Below are positions 45,182 through 56,204 of a DNA stretch of 64,000 nucleotides, piece by piece. Every line of letters begins with the position of its first letter. The first letter of the stretch is position 1. This DNA is from Symbiodinium natans (Eukaryota > Sar > Dinophyceae > Suessiales > Symbiodiniaceae), in NCBI GenBank assembly GCA_905221605.1, contig CAJNDS010002255.1, positions 346,001 to 410,000 of the forward strand. The letters are read 5' to 3'. The notes beneath the pieces were generated by a model. The model was not told where the DNA came from. It did no database searches and saw only the letters and a list, made by a program, of their open reading frames with translations. Made by a program: the position numbers and the translations under genes.

Positions 45182-46638
45182 TGGCAGCGCCTGGGGTCGA
45201 TATAAGAGTAGTGGAAGGTTGATAAGTTCATGTGTTGTTCTTGTCGTTTTCTTGTGAGTCGCTAGTGCTCATGAGTGCTGGTATTTTGATCTTCTCGTTC
45301 GGTTGAGGCATTGAGCGTGCACAGTTGTAAGGAGCTTTGGCAACGCCTATTGCTCACCCCGTAAGTGGCTTACTCCTGTGTTGCCACGCTCGGTCGGAGA
45401 TAGTTTTAAGCTCAGCTAACAGGCCTTTGATTAACGGCACTTGGCAAAGCCAGGGACGAGACAGGCCTTTGATTAACGGCACTTGGCAAAGCCAGGGAGG
45501 GGTGTATGCTCTCCAGGCCGACCACGACCACGATTTCTTTCCTCGCAGCCATGATGGCTTGGCAAAGCCAGGAAGCGATGGACGCCCAGCCCTGGAAAGC
45601 AAAAGCCCTGCTCCTGCCCTGTCCATCTCCTTTCTCATGGGACACGTAACAGGGTCTCTGTCACAGTTGCCTTCCCGCCATGTCTGTTCCTGCTGAAGAG
45701 GCGATGGATGAGCTACTCGGCTACGAGGCGACTGCCAGAGCATCGGCTGTTGATTCCTTCTAAAGCCATGATCATATGCCAGAGCCTGAGCATGCAAGAG
45801 CCCAGTACCCGACCTTAAACTCTTTCAGAGCGCACTGCTTGGGCTGAGGGAGTCTTGGTCTTGCGCCCGCCGGTATCCCACCCTCACAGGCATCAGCAAG
45901 CAATTCTAGTGTTCAGTGGTACAAGCTCCATTCAGATGCTGCCAGCAATTCACCACATGCCCCTTATCTCCGCCACCAAGATTTGCTTGGCCCACTGCTG
46001 ACATGACAGAACTTCAGAAGCTGCAGGTATGGCCTTTGTCCACGTTCCGAGCGCAGACAGGGACAGTTCCTGGAGAAAAGGGTCAAACAGTTTACAGGAG
46101 CCCGATAAGCGACTCCGTCTGGGAAAGGTGTACAGAATTTGCGGTCCTGTTGTCTTCATCCCCAGGGTCAGGAGTTGTTCGCGAGGGCGAGTGTGAGGCC
46201 AGTGTTTGCGTTCATCGCGAGCAGAGGGAACCTGGACATCGGCTTTCAACCTTGGGGAGAAACCGAAATCCGAACTTGAACAACCCCCCTGCAGCCTCTG
46301 CATGTTACTTGTAGAACATCTTCCTTCGACAGGCGGATGCTCATCTTTGATCCCAGCCATGCTCTCGGCGGCGCTGTGAAGTTCCTTGGAGAAAAGAGGG
46401 CACCTAGCGGAACAGCTGGTCATGGAGTCTGTGACAATGGTAGGAGCGCCCGTGTTAGCTTCATGCAACGGAGACAACCGATGAAAGATCTCAGAGGACA
46501 ATGTTCAGTTCAGTCAGCTTGGCTAAGCATCAACCAACTAAACTCCGCTTTGTGATGCTGACCTCATGTGTTGCATCCACGTCCGCGCAAAACATCCCTC
46601 AGCTTCTTTGTAGGTCGTCTCAAGCCTTGGCCGTCGAG
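45182..46638. other. Intergenic between channel and SUKH genes
   Basis: Apart from the 42-bp repeats there is no supported gene. Open frames on both strands (45354-45797 minus, 45916-46314 plus, 45950-46501 minus) lack domains. Confidence 0.4.
45421..45500. repeat. 42-bp direct repeat, two copies
   Basis: AGGCCTTTGATTAACGGCAC followed by TTGGCAAAGCCAGGGA occurs at 45421 and 45463. A third partial copy (TTGGCAAAGCCAGG) lies at about 45560. It is 240 bp downstream of the channel gene. Confidence 0.8.
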
Positions 46639-47505
46639 ATGTTCGCGTGCTGTGAGGTGCCGACTGTAGATGTCATCGTGCCGGAGCCCGTCTCCTTGGA
46701 GGCAGTGAAGCTGGGGGGCGAGAACGCGTGGGGCCCCCAATTCGTGCATTCCGGCCTGACCTGCGACGAGCTCCGGCGGGGCATGGCTGCGGACCTCGAC
46801 GTCCGCTGGCGCTCCCTGCAGCTGGTGGCTGGTGAGCGCCGGTTGGAGGGGCCGCAGACCTTGGAGGACATGGGGTTCGTAGAAGGGAAGTATCAGGTCC
46901 AGATGGTCCTGCAGGACAACTCCGCGGAGATTCGGCATATCCAAGAAGCCATCGTGAAAGGCGCCACAGCCGACAAGGTGAGCCTGACGGAAGGCTTATC
47001 GGATGATGAGGTGGACATCCTTGAGAAGAAGTACGGGTTTCGGTTTCCCCCAGAATTCCTGGAGTTTCTGCAGGCCGGTGTCCTTGTGGGCGGTGGCTGG
47101 CATGATTGGCATACCTTGGCATCACGTGAACTCGAAGGTGAGAAAGATACTGTGGCCTGGATCATCAAGTGCCACTGCACACCAGAGGAAGACGACTACT
47201 ACTACTTGAAAGACTGGTGCCCGCCCGAAGAGAAGAGCATGGAGAAAGCTGTCGAGTATGCCACCAAGGTCTACCCCGTGATTCCCATGCGGATCCATCG
47301 ATGCATCTGCACCGTACCTCACACCACGGGCTTGCCAGTACTGTCCATGCACCAGATGAGTGATAACATCCAATATGGCAACAACTTTTGGGATTGGGTT
47401 GCCCGCGATACTCATTTGCCAGAAGGCACTGTGCCAGAGGAATGGAAGGCAAAGAAGTCCATCCCCTTGGAAGAGGTACCCTTCTGGCAGCACTGGAACA
47501 ACTGA
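46639..47505 (+). CDS. Ubiquitin-like plus SMI1/KNR4 (SUKH) domain protein, intronless
   Basis: 288 codons from the ATG at 46639; the open frame extends to 46501 (334 codons). Residues ~10-90 resemble a ubiquitin-like fold (VDVIVPEPVSLEAVKL, WRSLQLVAGERRLEGPQTLE, YQVQMVLQ). Residues ~110-280 resemble the SMI1/KNR4 family: LSDDEVDILEKKYGFRFPPE, FLEFLQAG, and the end block GLPVLSMHQMSDNIQYGNNF followed by WDWV. SUKH proteins include yeast cell-wall regulators and bacterial immunity proteins. I chose the inner start because a spliced-leader-like TTGGCTAAG lies at 46515-46523, which would place the mRNA start inside the longer frame. No introns. Function in this organism unknown. Confidence 0.7.
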   Translation: MFACCEVPTVDVIVPEPVSLEAVKLGGENAWGPQFVHSGLTCDELRRGMAADLDVRWRSLQLVAGERRLEGPQTLEDMGFVEGKYQVQMVLQDNSAEIRHIQEAIVKGATADKVSLTEGLSDDEVDILEKKYGFRFPPEFLEFLQAGVLVGGGWHDWHTLASRELEGEKDTVAWIIKCHCTPEEDDYYYLKDWCPPEEKSMEKAVEYATKVYPVIPMRIHRCICTVPHTTGLPVLSMHQMSDNIQYGNNFWDWVARDTHLPEGTVPEEWKAKKSIPLEEVPFWQHWNN

Positions 47506-47594
47506 TATGCCTCCAAGTCTCTTTGCTTGACACAGTATGTGTCAAGGGTTGCAACACTCCCCCGCTTTAAGGCGGCGAAGTGCAACGGTGAAAG

Positions 47595-47660
47595 CTGCTC
47601 GATGCTGTACCGTCCTGTACCATCCGGTACCATCCGGTACCATCCGGTACCATCCTGCAG
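47595..47660. repeat. GGTACCATCC 10-bp repeat
   Basis: About five units of GGTACCATCC or GTACCATCCT just after the SUKH gene. It may lie in its 3' untranslated region. Confidence 0.8.
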
Positions 47661-48206
47661 CATTTCATAGACCCTTCTGTCACCCGGAGTTGCAAAAAGG
47701 ATTCGGAGACATTGGATGATGTCTTGTGAGACATGGGAATCTATCCGGGTTTTGCATGAGTCGGGGATGTGCCGAGGTGCTTTGCTTCCTGGCTGACCCG
47801 CGTCTGCACTTGTGTGCCAGTTGGCGGCAGTTGCGGTCTTAGTATTTAGGGTGTAGGGTTTAGGGGCCGGTCTACTTTCCATGGCTATCATGCAATCCTT
47901 CCCAAGGTCACCGCGCGCCCAAACCCGAAGCACAAACCCTCATTACTTGCAGCTACGAACACTGATGCCGTGAGTGCTATGAATCACTATGACTGGTTCT
48001 ACCATTGGTATTGCCCATCATCTTTCATGATCTGTACTGTATCTGTTGTCACTTTTTCGTTACTACCTTTCGCTACTGCCCACTACATCTCGTTTTTGTT
48101 TGCTATCTTTAGGCATTACCATGTATTGTTAATGAAGTAGTAGCAATGCTTTCTAGCTCCTCAAGCTTTGGCTGCAAGATTGGAAAGTTTGTGTGGACAT
48201 TAATGG

Positions 48207-48295
48207 TCCCTTATACGAACAGCCCTTAATCGGGATTAGAATAGGGGGTATGAAAATCGTTCTTAAGGACTCTTAGTATAAGCGGGAACATCCCC
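48207..48295. mobile_element. Short fold-back element, family B copy 1
   Basis: The left arm (TCCCTTATACGAACAGCCCT, then TAATCGGGATT) is inverted at the right end (TTAAGGACTCTTAGTATAAG then CGGGA). It shares arm sequence with the element at 59964-60062, and it is followed directly by a CCCTAAA tract. Confidence 0.65.
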
Positions 48296-48395
48296 CTAAA
48301 CCGGAACCCTAAACCCTAAACCCTAAACCCTGAACCCTAAACCCTAAACCCTAAACCCTAAACCCTAAATCCTAAACCCCAAACCCTAAACCCTC
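48296..48395. repeat. CCCTAAA telomere-type tract
   Basis: About 13 units with a few variants (CCCTGAA, TCCTAAA, CCCCAAA), directly abutting the fold-back element. Confidence 0.9.
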
Positions 48396-49077
48396 AGCCT
48401 CAACAGTCCGAGCTGAGCCCTCTGGTTGCGGCACTTGGAGGTGCTCGGGTGTCCCGTGCATCTGGGGTTCGTTGACAGCATTGGCCCAACGGCTTCTTGA
48501 AGCCGTATTTAGGGTTTTGGGTTTAGGGTTTAGGGTTGCTGAGGCTTCATGTCATGCAACTGTTTGCGCAAGGAGCCCTAAATCGAAAACCTTAAACCCA
48601 ACACCCCACATTTTTGCTAAGCCGCAGCGGTCAGTTCCCATCCCGACTGTTGTGAGGATGGCGAGGCATCACCCGGACCCCGGGTCCTAGTCGCTCAGCT
48701 GCCTATCCAGCAAAAGCTGCAACAACCCTACCGGCCTCCCTGACATGCAGCTTTGACTAAGTCGAGCTGTCTCAGGAAAGCTTCACCAGGATTCGGTTCT
48801 TGCCGATCCTTAAATGCATGAACGAGTTCGGTGCGTTACGCGATTGGGGGAGTCACGGCCGTCATACCGCATGAGCTGGAGTGATCTTTGATCACCAAGA
48901 GCTTCATAGCTGACCTGCTCAAGCGAATTGAGATCGCAATGCTTGTCGTTCAGCCGTTCGGCCAATGATAGCAAAGTACATCAAAGTAGCAATGGCCTTT
49001 TGCGTTTTTCCTACCGAAAACAGCTTGCAGTTGTAGCCTGTAGCCGATGCCCTGAAAGTGCCTATACGTTTCATAGA

Positions 49078-49130
49078 AATATACATATATATATATATAT
49101 GTTTATATGTATATATATATATATATCTTT
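49078..49130. repeat. (AT)n microsatellite
   Basis: Two TATATA runs separated by GTTTATATGT. Confidence 0.9.
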
Positions 49131-49850
49131 TTTTGTCTGTATATATTGTTGTTGTTAGTATTCGTATCATCAATATTTTTTATACGGCCCCAAACCCGAA
49201 AGTTGAAACCTGCAATCCTCGAGGCGGCGATGGATGTGACATGCGAACGACATGGTCTGCTCTGATCTAAGAAGATCTGATCTGAGGGCAATATGATATG
49301 ATCTGTTTGTCTGGTATGATCTGACATATTATGATATACTATGGTATAAGGTGGTATGGCATGATACAGCATGACAAACGGGGTCAGAAAAGAGCAGTGG
49401 AGGATCAAAAAAGGGAGGGGGGGCTAAAGAAGAGTGGGGTGGGGGTCAGAGAAAAGAATGGGGGTCAAACACAAACACAAACGGGGGGGGTGGGTGGGTG
49501 CTCAAAAACAAGACTTCCCCATTTCAAAAAAAATATCCATAAATGTTTGCAGGCATGTCAGCTTGAGACGCGCAGCATTTTGCTTGCAGTGGTGGTATGT
49601 TCTTGAGGTCATGCTACATGATATCTGGCGGTCTCGACTGATATGTGAACAAGGACTAATTAGACCAGAAGCGCCATCATCTCACTGGTGCTCTTCTCAA
49701 GCCATGTCTGCTCCGAAACGGCCCGCTCCTACGCAGTGCGTGAACCGGCAGCCTCCCGAAATCTACTCTTGGCTTCTGAGCTGGAATTCTAGCATGCTTT
49801 GGGTATCCCGAATCACCAGTTGGCGGCATGTTCGAGTTATGTTAGTCTAG

Positions 49851-52800
49851 CTGAGGGATGCTTCGCAAGTCGGGGACTTCCTGACGACGCTCTCGCTCGA
49901 TCGCTGGAAGCCACTTTTCGAAGAGGTGGACGGGGCAACATTGTCCCAACTGTCAGAGGATGAGCTGAAAGAGATCGGGTGCACTGAGCTGCTTCCGCGC
50001 AACTTGGGCTTCTTGGTAAAACGTCCGTCTTGAAGGTTCCTGCCTCCGCAGACAGAAGTCCGATACGAACACTTGGCTAAGGCAAGAAGCTGATGGGACA
50101 CATCGCCAAGCAGAAGTTCCTGGCCGAGCCTCCGGCATCCGCGGAGGTAGGCGACGATGTTGAGATGGTGGATCCGGCCGAAGAGCCGGAGCTCCCGGAG
50201 CCCTCCGGGAGGAGCGCGGAGGATGCCACGCTGTCCGCGATGGCCGCGGAGCGCGGGATGCTGGCGGAGCTCCGCGGGAAGCTTCAGCAGGCGCTGCAGG
50301 ACTTGCGTGGGAGCCTGGAGGAGGCAGAGCCGACTTGAAGAGAAACACCGGGGGTTTTGCGGGGTGCTTGGTGGGATTGTGCAGGCATACACGGAGGGAG
50401 GCACACAGAGAGACACAGAGAGACACACAGAGACACACAGAGACACACAGAGCACAGAGAGATACAGACAGAGAGACACAGACACAGAGCTGCATAGACG
50501 CAGAGCTGCACAGACACAGTGCAAGACCAGGGCAAAGGATATTTTAGGCAACCTGCCGACGAAGGCCAAGCCTGTGGCTGGTTTGGCCATGGATCTGGCG
50601 AAGGAGTGCCTCGATAAGATCTCCGCGGCCCATGAGGCGGCCGAGGCGAAGCCCGTCCATGTGCCGCTCTTCGGGAACACCGGTGCCGGTAAGAGCACCC
50701 TCTTGAACGCGGTGCTGTGCCAGGAGCGCCCAGAGCTTGGACTTGTGTAAGGCGGCTTCCACGGGTTTGTTGAGGGTATACCTGACTTCTTTCAGCCCTC
50801 CAAGATTTTTCCAAGATTTCTCGCCCGAGGAGACCGTTCCCACCTCGGGGTGGCGCTCCTGCACGGCGGTCCCCGTTGAGCTGGTGCCGGAGCCCGGGGC
50901 GGTGGAGTTCAGGGGCGAGGTCCATCTGAAGAGCCCGGAGGCTTGGAGGCTCGAGGTGGAGGCCTTACTGAACGACCTGCTCATGTCGGACCGCACCCGG
51001 ATCTCCCGCCGGGAGCCTGTGCGAGGTGGGGAGCCGACCCCGGCAGCCGTGGCCTTCGACACCCTCGTCGCCGTCTACCCGGAAGCCTTCGAAGAAACCC
51101 GTCCATGGCCAGACAAGAGGGCCGCCCAAAGGCATCTGGAGCGCACGGACAACCGCGTCACCCGGCAGCACCGGCAGTCGCAGGTGCTTCGCTTCTCGAA
51201 CGCCCGCAGCCTGGAGCTCACCAGTGAAATCCTGGACTACGTGGACAGCCCGGATGGCGAGTATGTTGCAGCTTTCTGGCCCCTGGTCCACAAAGTGCGG
51301 ATTTCTGGACCCTTTGAGTGCCACCCGCGTGTGGTGCTTGTGGATGCGCCGGGGGTGCAGGATGCCAACTCCGCCCGAGCCTCCGTGGTGAAGCAGCTCC
51401 TCGAGGAGGCCAGCGGCGTGGTCATCGTGTCGGCCATCAAGCGCGCCGCCACGGAGAAGGCAGGTCTTTTGTGAGCTCCCTTCACTCTTCCCTTTGTTTC
51501 ATGGCTCTTCTTGTTGTGACTCATAGTGTGCGTGTGAGCTGAAGCTGTGCCCCCGGTGAGGTGGCTCAGGAGATGCTGGGTGAGAGGTTCCGGAGGCAGA
51601 TGCTGATGGATGGCCACTATGCCGGCAGCTTGGCTTTTGTCGCCACTTGCACCGATGAGCTGACCCTGTCGGAGTTGCGGAAGAACCTGAAGATAGGTGA
51701 TGATGTACCTCAGCAAGAAGCCGCAATGCTTCGCAACCAGAGGACAAAGGAGCGCATCTTGGCCGACACCTTCGCGGGAATACGGCGCATTCAGGCTCAG
51801 AGCGACAGCGCCCGGAGCTCGAACGAGGAGCTCCGAGCCCGAGGCATCTTCCCAGCAGTTTTCACCACCTCGGCCCGGGACTACCAGAAGTTGCGCGGCC
51901 TGCTGGACACGAAGGTGGATGGCGCAGCTCGAATCTGGAAGAACGTAGAGGCGGGGGGGGGGCCTAAACAAAAACACGTGAACTGAAGGATTTCCACTGA
52001 GGGCTTTCTTCCTCATCACCGCTTGGGGATCTCGTGCATGGTGCTCCTCAGGAAATTTTGGGCCGGGGACGACGTGGAAGTAGAGGTGGGTAAGAGCATG
52101 ATTGCCATAGGGTTTTGGAGAGACCAGAGACTGAGCCCGAAAGGACACGGAGATTCCAGCCTTCCGATTCTGGCTTCATGCGCAAGGTCAGAAAGCGGAC
52201 CTCACTGCCATCGCGAAGGCTGAGGAGAAGATGCAGGCAGTCGTACAGAAGCTCAAAGAGGCTTCTACAGGTTCTTCGCAGCCGATGGACGCTTTGCTGC
52301 TTCACTGTCATGTAGCCTTATGTAGCCTAAGATCTGCTTCTGATTTTTCTGAAGTGCTGGGCAAAGTGCCGCTGCAAGGAAGATGGTCTCGTGCAGCGAT
52401 GGGCCGAGGATGCGCGACACAGGATCCAAGCGGTGATGGATGAGGCCATCCGAATTTGCATGAAGCAGGCTCGGACGCAGCTGCAGAGCACCCTGTCGCT
52501 GCGCATTCGTGTGGGCGAGAGGGAGGCTGCAGAGACTGCGGCGCAGACGTTTAAGGTGCGGTGCAGCCCTCAAGGCCAGGGGGGTCTTCACTGGGGCACC
52601 TTCAAAGCCACCTGCCGCCGCGAAGGTGAGTGGCGCGAGAGCTTCAACGAGCTCCTGGCAGATCCGCTGAACCGCGCCATCGCTGTGAAGTGGGATGAGA
52701 TGCTGAACAGCTTCTTGCCCCAGTGTGTGCAAAACACACTGGACACCCTTTGCAGCGAGCTCCTTGAGCTTCAGAAGAAGCATGACCTTCCTTGCCCGGC

Positions 52801-54060
52801 CTTTGATGAGGCGGCTGAGTGGCTGAGGAGCCAGGGCCCGTCCATGAAATCTTCAGTGCAGAAACGCCAGATGGAGCTGTCACGGCAAATCAAGGACACC
52901 ATCCAGGCGCTCATGAGGTCCAGCTACCACGAGGCTGCCGCCCAGAGTGGAGCTGGCACCGACGTCCGGCAGAAGCAGGTCATCTACCGCCAGGTGACGC
53001 AGAACGGCGCGCCCATGTTCAAGTCTGCCTCCTCCTTCCTGGAGGACGAACTGGGCCAGCTCATGGCCACCCTCGAGAAGAAGTTGGCCACCTCCGTCAA
53101 AACTGCCATCTCCCGCCTGGAACAGTCCATGATTCGCTTGTCAGCCCAGGGCAAGGAGATGGAGGCAGGGTCGCAAAGTGCGTGCCGGAACCGAAAAGGC
53201 CTCAGACCGTAGCCCCCTCTCCACTGGCCTTGTTGCACCAAGTTCGACATGTAGAATAGGACCTGAACTCCGAAAACTCCCTGTTGCCCCTAAACCCTAA
53301 ACCCTAAACCCTAAACCCTAAACCCTGAACCCTAAACCCTAAACCCTGAACCCTAAACCCTAAGCCCTGAAATCCCGGCAAAGACAGGCCCTGCAGCGCC
53401 TGCGCCAAGCCTGCGCAGCTGCGGCCACGCGGGCTCTCGCCAGTGCCGGGGAGCGCCAGGTACTCCTGCAGAGGCTGAAGGCGCGCCCAAGTTGTTGTTT
53501 AGGGTTGAGGGTTGGGGGTTGAGGGTTTAGGCCTAAACCCTAAACCCCAAACCCAAACCCTAAACCCTAAACCCTAAACCTGGGGATGCGCAGGGACCTT
53601 GAGGGATTTTAGGGTTTGGGGTTCAGGGATGCTCAGGGACGTTGAGGGTTTAATTCCGGCCCGTGTGGTGTGTTGCGCAGGATCTGGTGGCTGAGAAGGA
53701 GGCGTGCACCCTGCCGACCCCGGCAGTGGAGATCCCAACGGCGGCGGACACGGATGCCGTGCCGAACGAGTTCATCTGCCCCATTTCACAGCAGGCCCGT
53801 TGAGACTGTTGCGATTGGAGCTTGATCTTTGTGGGTTGTTTCGCGGCAGACTCTGCTGTAGAAGTTTTCGCGTCATGGGCGTCGCTTAGGTCATGGAGGA
53901 CCCGGTGTTTACCGCAGACGGTCAGACCTATGAGCGGGTGCAGATTGAGAAGTGGCTTTCATCCCACTCTACCTCGCCAATCACAGGGAAGGAGCTCGAG
54001 CACAAGACCCTGGTGCCGAATCACAGACGCTTTGCCACCATTTCCGTTGATGCCTCGTAG
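49851..54060 (+). CDS. SAM domain - SLIP-GC-like GTPase - U-box protein, multi-exon
   Basis: Eleven exons, all phase 0: 49851-50015, 50087-50323, 50538-50723, 50830-51459, 51570-51950, 52002-52085 (tentative), 52192-52260, 52379-53164, 53388-53459, 53681-53794, 53890-54060. Exon 1 is a SAM domain (VGDFLTTLSLDRW, LSEDELKEIGCTELLPRNLG). Exon 3 has the P-loop GNTGAGKSTLLNAVL. Exon 4 has ETVPTSGWRSCTAVPVEL (G2) and VVLVDAPGVQD (G3). Exon 5 has EMLGERFRRQMLMDGHYAGS, ATCTDEL (G4, TKxD-like) and FTTSARDY (G5). Exon 8 has GGLHWGTFKATCRREGEW, typical of nuclear GTPase SLIP-GC. Exons 10-11 form a U-box (NEFICPIS, VMEDPVFTADGQTYERVQIE, ITGKELEHKTLVPNHRR), which binds E2 enzymes. About 960 residues from exon 1. 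A first exon may start at the ATG at 49704. Joining the U-box to the GTPase rests on strand, spacing and phase only. Confidence 0.7.
50400..50520. repeat. AGAGACACAC minisatellite in intron
   Basis: About ten copies of AGACACACAG or AGAGACACAC inside the intron before the P-loop exon. Confidence 0.85.
53288..53372. repeat. CCCTAAA tract inside an intron, before a 3' splice site
   Basis: About 12 units (variants CCCTGAA, CCCTAAG) in the intron 53165-53387. The tract ends 15 bases before the acceptor GACAG|GCC. Confidence 0.85.
53498..53582. repeat. Head-to-head telomere-type junction in an intron
   Basis: Degenerate TTTAGGG repeats run into the perfect palindrome GGGTTTAGGCCTAAACCC (53523-53540), then CCCTAAA repeats, inside the intron 53460-53680. 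Confidence 0.85.
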
Positions 54061-54069
54061 CCGTTGCTG

Positions 54070-54120
54070 TCTTCGGGTTGAGGGTTTAGGATTCAGGGTT
54101 TAGGGTTTAGGGTTTAGGGC
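54070..54120. repeat. TTTAGGG telomere-type tract
   Basis: About six units with variants between the U-box stop and the acidic-protein gene. Confidence 0.85.
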
Positions 54121-54151
54121 TTCAATCCATCAAGGCCTCCGGAAGCTGATC

Positions 54152-54817
54152 ATGGACTCGAGCCATGCCAGCAAATCGACCGCCACAGCCGCGGAGAATG
54201 GTTCGACCGATGGCCATCGGGCCGGCGGCCAGGAGATGGAGGAGGACGGCGTGGAAGCTGCAGATGATGGAGAAGGCTCTGACATGGCTTCGAGTGACCT
54301 TGAGGCAAGCCTTGAAGCCATCATCACTGAGTTCAGAGAAGCCGAGGAGCCCGGTTCGAGTGGCGAGCCTGAGGAGCGGCTTTTTGGTTCTCCGGATCCC
54401 TCTTCTGAGGAGGAGCCTGACGAGCCTGAGTGTGATCTCTTTAGCTCCGACGAGGAGCTGCAGAACGAGTCCGGCTGCCCTTTGGAGAAGCCTGAGGGTG
54501 ATCTCTTTGGCTCCGACGAGGAGGAGGAAACGCCTGGCTGTTTGTTGGAACACGAGGTTGCTCCTTCTGAAGATGAGCATGATCTCTGTGGCCCCCCCTC
54601 CGACGAGGAGCTTGGCTCGGAAGAAGAGCCCGAGCAGGAGTCTGGCAGTCTGAAGCCGAACGAGGCTGCCGAAGATCCTGAAACGGACGGGCTTGAACAA
54701 GCTGCGCCTGAGCCAGAAGGGTCCAACGAGCGTCAGAAGGATGGGCCAGACGACCGCTCGACTGTCATGGGGTCGCTGCTGGGTGCAATCTTCGGGACCC
54801 GGAGACGTGCGAGATAG
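54152..54817 (+). CDS. Acidic low-complexity protein, probably intronless
   Basis: 221 codons rich in Glu, Asp, Ser and Pro, with repeated DLFGSDEE or DLFSSDEE units (about residues 95-140) and a short basic end (GTRRRAR) after a small hydrophobic stretch (MGSLLGAIFG). No domain. Starts 92 bp after the U-box stop, separated by a TTTAGGG tract. The frame is open upstream of the ATG and a CATCAAG|GCC site precedes it, so a spliced upstream exon is possible. An acidic chaperone-like or nuclear role would be a guess. Confidence 0.55.
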   Translation: MDSSHASKSTATAAENGSTDGHRAGGQEMEEDGVEAADDGEGSDMASSDLEASLEAIITEFREAEEPGSSGEPEERLFGSPDPSSEEEPDEPECDLFSSDEELQNESGCPLEKPEGDLFGSDEEEETPGCLLEHEVAPSEDEHDLCGPPSDEELGSEEEPEQESGSLKPNEAAEDPETDGLEQAAPEPEGSNERQKDGPDDRSTVMGSLLGAIFGTRRRAR

Positions 54818-55148
54818 GGGTGTTTGCTTGAGTAACACGGGATTTGGGGGCTGACGTGCTTCTTCTTTGGGGGGTACAGAGAAGCACCTTGTATAGATCT
54901 GCCGTGATGAGCCGGGAGCTCCCGTGACTTTAAAACTTTAGGACCTTAGCAGCTGCTGCCTCAGATCCTCGTGCGGCAGACAAAAGACACAAATGGGAGT
55001 TGTGCTGCCGTAAGTGCCGGAGTGTCTTGGGCATCCTCGTGCAAGCTAGCGCGGTGTCCGCAACTAGACTCGCCTAAGATCCAAGGAGCTGATGCCCAAT
55101 ATATGTATAGAAATATGTATATATCTACACACACACATTTTTCAGATG

Positions 55149-55185
<37 letters not shown>

Positions 55186-55730
55186 CGACAGTGATATCAT
55201 TTGACAGCATGTTGAATGTGGTGATAACATATTTTGCCAAGTGCAGGATGCCCTCAGCCCGGGACACATTCAGGGCAGAAGGCTCGGTGAGAAGTTGCCT
55301 TTGTGTGCATTTCTTGTGTTCTGTGTGTTTGCTTTCATGTATTTGAATTTTGTTTCCAACAAAGTTTGTGAGCAGACCATGAAAAGAAAATACTAGCAAT
55401 CTGTTCATTGGGAAGCTAGTGGTTTTACCCCATGGAGGAGTGAGGAATGAGAACAAACAATCCGCCAAGGTTGATTTATCCAGATTCTCCCATCCCATTT
55501 TTGACACTTGCTATACGGATTCCCACAATGGATGTAAGTCTGACAAAAAATCATCAGAAAAGCAGGATGACCCCAAGAACTGCTATTGTTGAAGAACTTT
55601 GTGAAGTAGCTCTTCTCTGCGTGGGAACCGGTGTGTTGTCGCAGATGCAGAACTGACCCTCGATCTGTGCAGAGCGACATGCACCCCACCCCCCCCTTTA
55701 TGAAAAGGCTTGGAGCGAAGCTCTCATTCC
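54818..55730. other. Intergenic, microsatellites
   Basis: (TA)n followed by (GA)n at 55147-55186. No gene supported; frames on both strands lack domains. Confidence 0.45.
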
Positions 55731-55732
55731 GA

Positions 55733-56095
55733 ACCCTAAACCCTCCACCCTAAGCCCCTAAACCCTAAACCCTAAACCCTGAAACCTGAACCCCCTCAAC
55801 CCTGAACCCTGAACCCTAAACCCTAAGTTCTGTGTTTTCGAGACTTGAGGCCAGAGCGTGGCAGAATGCAGGCTTGCTCGTGTTGGCTCCAGTTCTTGGC
55901 ACTTGCAAATAGGACAAAGCACAAACCCTAAACCCCATAAGCCCCTACACGCCTAAAGCCCCAAATTCCTAAAAAGTCTTCAGCCCCAAGCTCTAAACAA
56001 CCCTAAGCCCTAAGCCCTAAGCCCTAAGCCCTAAACCCTAAACCCTAAACCCTAAACCCTAAACCCTAAACCCCAAACCCTAAACCCTAAATCTG
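55733..56095. repeat. Two CCCTAAA tracts around a duplicated segment
   Basis: Tracts at about 55733-55826 and 55925-56092 (degenerate start, then about nine perfect units). Between them lies the segment TTCTGTGTTTTCGAGACTTG onward, which is duplicated at 59475. Confidence 0.85.
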
Positions 56096-56170
56096 GATTG
56101 CAAACTGCCGGCCATGTTGTGCCATGCGCGGCTGCGGGCTCAACTTCATGGGCCGAGCGCGGAGGAGGGG
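55827..56170. repeat. Segmental duplication, copy 1 (partner 59475-59895)
   Basis: Shares TTGGCTCCAGTTCTTGG, GCAAATAGGACAAAG, GGATTGCAAACTG, CATGTTG and CATGCGC with 59475-59895, in the same order and orientation. About 85% similar where the two align. Confidence 0.8.
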
Positions 56171-56204
56171 GGGTGGCTTGAGGATTGGCGGGGGGGGGGA
56201 TTTG

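Larger units (their letters stand above)
47661..49700. other. Intergenic with telomere-type tracts and a fold-back element
   Basis: Holds CCCTAAA (48300-48395) and TTTAGGG (48507-48537) tracts, a fold-back element (48207-48295) and an (AT)n microsatellite (49078-49130). Repeats of TGATCTGA, GATATGAT and GGTATGGCATGATAC type lie at 49255-49375. No gene supported. Confidence 0.5.

Noticed and set aside
49850-50925. Minus-strand frames of 180-283 codons
   Set aside because: They are shadows of the SAM and GTPase exons and of the intronic minisatellite.
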